Below are positions 5,190 to 9,211 of a stretch of 9,211 nt of DNA, piece after piece; the stretch's first letter is position 1, and the number at the start of each line of letters is the position of its first letter. A program made the translations under genes and the position numbers. This DNA comes from AWTP1-13 sp035762425 (GTDB lineage: Bacteria > Pseudomonadota > Alphaproteobacteria > Rhizobiales > Hyphomicrobiaceae), in the NCBI GenBank assembly GCA_035762425.1, contig DASTOW010000059.1, forward strand, positions 1 to 9,211. Direction: 5' to 3'. Under the pieces are notes generated by a model, which was not told where the DNA came from, ran no database searches, and saw only the letters and a program-made list of their open reading frames with translations.

Positions 5190-6782
5190 TTGCAGCGTTT
5201 CCAGATCATCGCCGTTGCCGTTGTGCTGGCCATCATCGGTGCCGTCGCCCCGATCCTGATCATGCTGCAGGTATCCTGGACCCTTGCCGTGAACGCCGAG
5301 CATATCCGTTTGGAAGCCTTCGCAAACAGGGCGATCACTCGCGCCAACAGGGCATACGCGGAAACCAAGGATGCGCTCTACGCCATTCAGCGCCTTGATG
5401 CGCGACCGTGCTCCCAGCATCACATCGAACAGATGCGGGTGCTGACCATCGACACGCCGAGCGTGCACGAGATTGGCTACTTCCAGAACCGCCTGCTGAA
5501 ATGCACGTCCTGGGGCGTAACGGAAACCCGCATCGAACAAGTGCCGAGCGACTATACGACCCCCGACGGCCTCGAGGTCACAATCAGCATGGAGCCGCTC
5601 GTCACTCGTGGCAAGCCCATGATGGCGATCCAGTACAAGGACTACAACGCCCTCGTCGACCGCATGCGATTTGTCGATGTCATCGTCGATCCCGGTATCC
5701 GGCTCGCCATCGCCAGCAACAAGGGAGGCCTGATCGCGACATTGAATGCTCCAGATCCAGATCTCCTCAAATCGATCATTGCCCAACCGCGCAATGGCAT
5801 GGACCAGCACAATCTCTTTGCCGTCGCGCATGGCGACGACTGGATGGCGATCGCCATCCAGTCACGACACGAGATGCTGAGCAACCTGCGGCGCGAGCAG
5901 ATGCTGCTGCTGCCGATCGGCGCCTTCATTGCCGCCTTCATCGTCGGGCTCGTGGCGTGGCTCTCGAAGAGGCGCCTGTCGCCGCTAGGCGAGTTGACGA
6001 TCGCGGTTCAGAATCGCGAGTTCATCGCCCACTACCAGCCGATCGTCGAGCTCAAGACCGACAGGTGCGTCGGCGCCGAGGCGCTCGTGCGCTGGCGCCG
6101 TCCCGACGGTTCAATCGTGGGACCCGACCTGTTCGTTCCGCTGGCCGAGCAAAGCGGACTGATCATGGCCATCACCGATCAGGTGATCGAGGCGGTCATA
6201 TTTGATCTCAATGACCTGCTGGTGTCGCAACGCTCCCTGCACGTCGCCATCAACCTCTGCGCGGACGACATGAAGACCGGACGAGTCCTGCCTGTGATCC
6301 AAAATGCGCTCGCGCACTCGGGCATCTGGCCGCAGCAGATCTGGCTCGAAGCCACCGAACGCGGGTTCATGGACATCGACTCGGCACGCTCGACCATCGA
6401 GCAGGCACGTGCGCTCGGGTTTTCCGTGGCAATCGACGATTTCGGAACCGGATACTCGAGCCTGCAGTATTTGCAAGGCCTGCCGTTGGATGCCTTGAAG
6501 ATCGACAAGTCCTTCATCGACACGATCGGCAAGAATACCGCCACCAGCTCCGTCACGTCCCACATCATCGAAATGGCGAAGGCGCTCAACCTTTGCATCA
6601 TTGCGGAAGGCGTGGAGACGGAAGAGCAGGCGGCCTACCTGCGCGCGCGCAATGTCGACTTTGCGCAAGGCTGGCTGCTCGGCAAGCCGGAGCCGGCCGA
6701 GCAGTTCAAGGCTGCCTACTTGCACAGCATGCGGCTGAGCGGGTCGGTATCCGACAAGACCAGCCGGCGCGCCATCGCGTGA
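5190..6782 (+). CDS. CSS-domain, membrane-bound cyclic-di-GMP phosphodiesterase (EAL)
   Basis: The protein (530 residues from TTG 5190) should hydrolyse c-di-GMP to pGpG and so lower this second messenger, favouring motility over biofilm. Helix 1 (about 5-25) and helix 2 (about 238-261) flank a periplasmic CSS-type sensor with Cys74 (ARPCSQ) and Cys105 (KCTSWG, a variant of the family's CSS motif). In E. coli PdeC, the equivalent cysteine pair forms a DsbA/DsbB-dependent disulfide that holds the enzyme inactive. The cytoplasmic EAL domain (about 270-520) has EALVRW (297-302), the Asn of AINLC, the Glu pair of LEATE, DDFGTGYSS (Asp416, Asp417), LKIDKSF, AEGVE (Glu473, Glu476) and FAQGWLLGKP, so all catalytic and metal ligands appear intact. 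There is no GGDEF domain. A frame extension to TTG 5157 is possible (541 residues). The stop lies 3 bases from the stop of the convergent uronate dehydrogenase gene. Confidence 0.93.
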   Translation: MQRFQIIAVAVVLAIIGAVAPILIMLQVSWTLAVNAEHIRLEAFANRAITRANRAYAETKDALYAIQRLDARPCSQHHIEQMRVLTIDTPSVHEIGYFQNRLLKCTSWGVTETRIEQVPSDYTTPDGLEVTISMEPLVTRGKPMMAIQYKDYNALVDRMRFVDVIVDPGIRLAIASNKGGLIATLNAPDPDLLKSIIAQPRNGMDQHNLFAVAHGDDWMAIAIQSRHEMLSNLRREQMLLLPIGAFIAAFIVGLVAWLSKRRLSPLGELTIAVQNREFIAHYQPIVELKTDRCVGAEALVRWRRPDGSIVGPDLFVPLAEQSGLIMAITDQVIEAVIFDLNDLLVSQRSLHVAINLCADDMKTGRVLPVIQNALAHSGIWPQQIWLEATERGFMDIDSARSTIEQARALGFSVAIDDFGTGYSSLQYLQGLPLDALKIDKSFIDTIGKNTATSSVTSHIIEMAKALNLCIIAEGVETEEQAAYLRARNVDFAQGWLLGKPEPAEQFKAAYLHSMRLSGSVSDKTSRRAIA

Positions 6783-6785
6783 CGT

Positions 6786-7604
6786 TCAGCGCGGCTTCCA
6801 CACGCGCGCAGCGTCGCCGTCGAACTCGGCGCTGCAGAACGTACCGCCCTGAAAGAAGTCGCCCACCGGATCGGGCGCAATCTTGGTCTGAGCGGCCAAC
6901 GCCTCCTCGCGATAGTCCTCGGCCTTGCCGGTCGGGCGGTAGCCGTAGGCGTAGGCACGGCTGTTGTCCCACCATGCGCGCTCGTTGTAGGAGGCGCCGT
7001 AGAAGATCTCGAAACGCAGATCGCTATTCTCCAAGCCGATGCGGATCAATTGCACGAGGTCTTCAGGCTTGAGCCAGATCGACAACCGCCGCTGGTCAAG
7101 CGGCTTGTCGCCGACGTTGCCGATGCGCAGGCACAGAACCCGAAGGTCATGCTTGTCGGAGTAGAATGCGCCTAGCGCCTCGCCGAATGCCTTGCTGACG
7201 CCGTAGCGCGAGTCCGGCCGCACAGTGACATCGACGCCGATCCTTGTGGTGCGCGGATAGAAGCCCACCGCATGATTGGACGACGCGAAGATCACCCGCT
7301 TGACGCCCTTGCGCCGGGCCGCCTCGAACAGATTGTAGCAACCGATGATGTTGGACTGCAGGATCGTATCCCACGGCCCCTCCACGGAGAAACCGCCAAG
7401 GTGGATGATGCCCTCGATGCCGTCGCAGATCTTCTCGACCTCGTCCATGTTGGCGAGATCGGCGGCGACGAACGCCTCATTGCCTTCGAGATTGGCCGGC
7501 TTCTTGATGTCGCTCAGCCGCAGCTCCGGATAGATCGGCTTCAAGAGCTTGCGCAGACGCCCGCCCACGTCGCCGGACGCTCCGGTCAGCAATACACGTT
7601 TCAT
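6786..7604 (-). CDS. udh: Uronate dehydrogenase (NAD-dependent, SDR family)
   Basis: The 272-residue protein is an extended short-chain dehydrogenase that should oxidise D-galacturonate or D-glucuronate with NAD+ to the corresponding aldarolactone, the first step of the oxidative uronate pathway. The Rossmann motif is TGASGDVG (Gly8, Gly11, Gly14), with Asp32 (LSDI) placed to favour NAD over NADP. The substrate region shows IIHLGGFSVEGPW, the SSN triad (108-110), catalytic YGVSK (Tyr134, Lys138) and LRIGN (Arg160). The C-terminal YGASYNERAWWDNS and FQGGTF segments closely echo characterised Agrobacterium uronate dehydrogenase, so the family call is firmer than for a generic epimerase. AAGGAGG (7609-7615) gives a very strong ribosome binding site. 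The ATG overlaps the stop of the regulator gene (ATGA), so the two are translationally coupled on one mRNA. A sugar-nucleotide epimerase is less likely. Whether glucuronate or galacturonate is preferred cannot be read from the sequence. Confidence 0.88.
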   Translation of the reverse strand: MKRVLLTGASGDVGGRLRKLLKPIYPELRLSDIKKPANLEGNEAFVAADLANMDEVEKICDGIEGIIHLGGFSVEGPWDTILQSNIIGCYNLFEAARRKGVKRVIFASSNHAVGFYPRTTRIGVDVTVRPDSRYGVSKAFGEALGAFYSDKHDLRVLCLRIGNVGDKPLDQRRLSIWLKPEDLVQLIRIGLENSDLRFEIFYGASYNERAWWDNSRAYAYGYRPTGKAEDYREEALAAQTKIAPDPVGDFFQGGTFCSAEFDGDAARVWKPR

Positions 7605-8386
7605 TCTGCCTCCTTGCTCGACTTCAATTGCCGCTCCGCCAGGCGCCGGTAGCGCTTGAGACTGTTGGTCAGATGCACGCGCATGGCCTTGCGCGCCTCT
7701 GCCGGCTTGCGCGCGGCGATCGCCTCGCAGATGCGGCCGTGCTCCTTCTGGATGCGCATCAGGTACAGGCGCTGCTGCTCCGGCGCATCGACCGACAGAC
7801 GCACGCTTTGGCGGGGAATGACATAGCCGCCCAGGTACCTCAACAGCTCGACGAAGCGTGGGTTCCCGGAAGCCACCGCAATGGCGCGATGCAGGGCGAA
7901 GTCCTCGCTCACCGCGCCTTCGCCGCGTCCGATCGCCGCTTCCATGTCGCGCAGCGCCGCCTCGATGGAGGCCAACGCCTGCGTTGTCGTGCGCTCGGCC
8001 GCCAGCGCCGCCGCCTCGACTTCGATGGCCAGGCGCAATTCCATAACGTCCAGCACATGCTCGATGGAAACCAGACCGTCCGGATCGATGCGGAACGGCA
8101 CGCGGCTGGTGTCGGCCGAAACGAAGGCGCCCGAACCCTGCCTGGTGGTTACCAGGCCTTCGGCACGCAGGGCAGCCACCGCCTCACGCACGACCGTGCG
8201 GCTGACCCCCATGGCCTCCATCAGCTGCTGCTCGGTCGGCAGCCTCGCGCCGGGCGCCAGCCGGCCGCTGCGGATCTCGCCCGCAATGCGCGCGACCACC
8301 TCCTCCATCAGGTTGCGAGGCGGTCGCAGGGGCTGCAATAAACGCAGCTTGCCAGGGCCGGGCAAGTTCGATATTTGTCGGGTCAT
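7601..8386 (-). CDS. GntR/FadR-type (FCD domain) transcriptional regulator
   Basis: The 261-residue cytoplasmic repressor-type protein has an N-terminal winged helix-turn-helix (about 27-90): EEVVARIAGEIRSGRLAPG, LPTEQQLMEAMGVSRTVVREAV as recognition helices and the wing LVTTRQGSGAFV. The all-helical FCD ligand domain follows (about 108-240), with metal-binding candidates Asp162, His166 (DFALH), His216 (KEHGRI) and His238 (RVHL), a set conserved in metal-dependent FCD members whose ligands are usually carboxylic acids. It is first in a two-gene transcript with udh and divergent from a TRAP binding-protein gene, which points to control of uronate uptake and oxidation, with a uronate or its product as inducer. 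The ATG at 8386 has no good ribosome binding site, so a leaderless mRNA or a TTG a few codons later is possible. The first 20 residues are outside the usual domain. Confidence 0.92.
   Translation of the reverse strand: MTRQISNLPGPGKLRLLQPLRPPRNLMEEVVARIAGEIRSGRLAPGARLPTEQQLMEAMGVSRTVVREAVAALRAEGLVTTRQGSGAFVSADTSRVPFRIDPDGLVSIEHVLDVMELRLAIEVEAAALAAERTTTQALASIEAALRDMEAAIGRGEGAVSEDFALHRAIAVASGNPRFVELLRYLGGYVIPRQSVRLSVDAPEQQRLYLMRIQKEHGRICEAIAARKPAEARKAMRVHLTNSLKRYRRLAERQLKSSKEAE
7609..7615 (-). promoter_or_regulatory. Strong Shine-Dalgarno site of udh inside the regulator gene
   Basis: AAGGAGG on the - strand ends 4 bases before the udh ATG and lies within the last codons of the regulator. Together with the ATGA overlap it suggests reinitiation plus independent loading, so udh may be translated more than the regulator ahead of it. 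Confidence 0.7.
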
Positions 8387-8395
8387 CGTACAAAT
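8373..8395. promoter_or_regulatory. Candidate operator in the divergent regulator/TRAP region
   Basis: ATTTGT (8373-8378) and ACAAAT (8390-8395) are perfect inverted arms separated by 11 bases and centred on the regulator start codon. Directly next to it is an AT-rich patch with the tandem AATTCT AATTCT (8393-8404), unusual in this GC-rich window and a likely promoter core for one or both genes. GntR/FCD regulators usually bind short inverted repeats in their own divergent promoter, which fits the place but not a specific consensus. The arms could be chance. Confidence 0.35.
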
Positions 8396-8473
8396 TCTAA
8401 TTCTGATCTAGCCGCCATTCAACACCTCACGTATGAAGAGGCAGGCTGGTAACAGAAAGCGTCTCAGGTCCAA

Positions 8474-8479
8474 AGGAGG
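8474..8479 (+). promoter_or_regulatory. Consensus ribosome binding site of the TRAP binding-protein gene
   Basis: AGGAGG is followed by 7 bases and the ATG at 8487. This fixes the start and suggests high translation, as expected for an abundant periplasmic binding protein. Confidence 0.85.
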
Positions 8480-8486
8480 AAACCAG

Positions 8487-9211
8487 ATGGATAGACGGTC
8501 AGTACTCAAGCTCGGATTGGGTGGATTGGCCTTCGGCGCTGCCGGAGCTCCGGCCGCCTTCGGCCAAGCCAAGATGGTGCTCAAGGCCACCGACGTGCAT
8601 CCGCTGGGATATCCCACCGTCGAGGCCGTGGTGCGTATGGGCAAGAAGCTCGAAGACGCCACGCAGGGCCGCATCAGCATCCAGATGTATCCGTCGATGC
8701 AGCTCGGCGGCGAAAAGGAGATGATCGAGCAAGCCCAGCTCGGCGCCCTGCAGATCGCCCGCATCAGCGTCGGCCCGATGGGCCCGATCGTGCCTGAGCT
8801 CAACGTGTTCAACCTGCCCTTCATGTTCCGCGACGACGCCCACATGGAGAAGGTGATCGACGGCGAGATCGGCGACGAGATGCTGAAGAAGCTGTCCGAT
8901 CATCCGACCGCCGGCCTGATCGGCCTGTGCTGGATGAATGCCGGGACGCGCAACGTCTACAACAACAAGAAGCCGATCACGACGGTCGAGGACCTCAAAG
9001 GCCTCAAGATCCGTATGATGGGCAACCCCGTGTTCGTCGATACGATGAACTCGCTTGGCGGAAACGGCGTCTCGATGGGCTTCGACCAGCTCATCAACGC
9101 GATGCAGACCGGCGTCGTGGACGGCGCGGAGAACAACTACCCGACCTACGAGAGCGGGCAGCACTATCGCTACGCCAAGTATTACTCGAAGACCGGCCAC
9201 CTGATGATCCC
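8487..9211 (+). CDS. dctP: TRAP transporter solute-binding protein (DctP family), 3' end cut off
   Basis: The frame is open from 8487 to the window end and gives 241 complete codons; full DctP proteins have about 320-340 residues. It begins with MDRRSVLKLG and a short hydrophobic stretch ending in APAAFGQA, a twin-arginine-like signal, so the mature protein acts in the periplasm. Family features are TDVHPLGYPTVEAV, IQMYPSMQLGGEKEMIEQ, the NLPFMF segment, NAGTRNVYN (Arg155), LKGLKIRMMGN (Arg176, the usual ligand-carboxylate anchor) and GVVDGAENN (210-217) followed by YAKYYSKTGH. The ENN-x-PTYES-x2-HY-x-YAKYYS pattern is like that of TRAP proteins that bind hexuronates, and together with the divergent udh-regulator pair it suggests glucuronate or galacturonate as ligand. 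That ligand is inferred, not proven. The membrane subunits (dctQ, dctM) should lie beyond the right edge. Confidence 0.92.
   Translation, partial: MDRRSVLKLGLGGLAFGAAGAPAAFGQAKMVLKATDVHPLGYPTVEAVVRMGKKLEDATQGRISIQMYPSMQLGGEKEMIEQAQLGALQIARISVGPMGPIVPELNVFNLPFMFRDDAHMEKVIDGEIGDEMLKKLSDHPTAGLIGLCWMNAGTRNVYNNKKPITTVEDLKGLKIRMMGNPVFVDTMNSLGGNGVSMGFDQLINAMQTGVVDGAENNYPTYESGQHYRYAKYYSKTGHLMI

Noticed and set aside
5067..5831. 254-residue - strand frame over the start of the EAL gene
   Set aside because: There are no recognisable motifs; it lies opposite the CSS domain whose cysteines and helix are conserved features.
8499..9200. 233-residue open frame on the - strand opposite the TRAP binding protein
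   Set aside because: It has His/Val/Asp-rich composition typical of the complement of a GC-rich gene, and the + strand frame matches DctP throughout.

Overview
The window is GC-rich DNA with the gene content and codon bias of a free-living proteobacterium. The best guess is an alphaproteobacterium of the Hyphomicrobiales (Rhizobiales) or Rhodospirillales type. This rests on protein resemblance and base composition only; no rRNA or other phylogenetic marker is present.

Layout. (1) Bases 1-600 hold no intact gene. Around 316-459 the + strand still encodes a recognisable but broken C-terminal tail of a thiamine-pyrophosphate (acetolactate synthase-like) enzyme. (2) Bases 601-3087 carry proB and proA, the first two enzymes of proline synthesis, 9 bases apart. 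(3) Bases 3126-3599 carry creA, a small exported protein, probably read from the proBA transcript. (4) Bases 3741-4430 carry a five-helix DUF1345 membrane protein, preceded by a spacer rich in GC palindromes. (5) A convergent gap containing a perfect 22-base palindrome separates it from a small exported cysteine-rich protein on the - strand (4560-4916). (6) A divergent, CSS-type, membrane-bound c-di-GMP phosphodiesterase (EAL domain) lies at about 5190-6782. (7) It converges, with only 3 bases between the stop codons, on a - strand pair: a GntR/FCD regulator (7601-8386) and a uronate dehydrogenase (6786-7604), coupled by an ATGA overlap. (8) Divergent from the regulator is a TRAP-transporter solute-binding protein with a twin-arginine signal (8487 onward), cut by the window end.

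How the genes work together. proB and proA turn glutamate into glutamate-5-semialdehyde, the precursor of proline. The right end looks like the edge of a hexuronate-utilisation locus: the TRAP binding protein would capture glucuronate or galacturonate in the periplasm, uronate dehydrogenase would oxidise it to the aldarolactone, and the FCD regulator would control both sides from the 100-base divergent intergenic region. The middle of the window (creA, DUF1345 protein, Cys-rich protein, CSS-EAL protein) is a set of envelope-related genes with no evident shared pathway.

I see no CRISPR array, tRNA, rRNA, insertion sequence or phage gene. Nothing here clearly amounts to a new multi-gene system. 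The most useful leads are the uronate regulatory region, the CSS-EAL protein, the 22-base palindrome and the decayed gene in front of proB.
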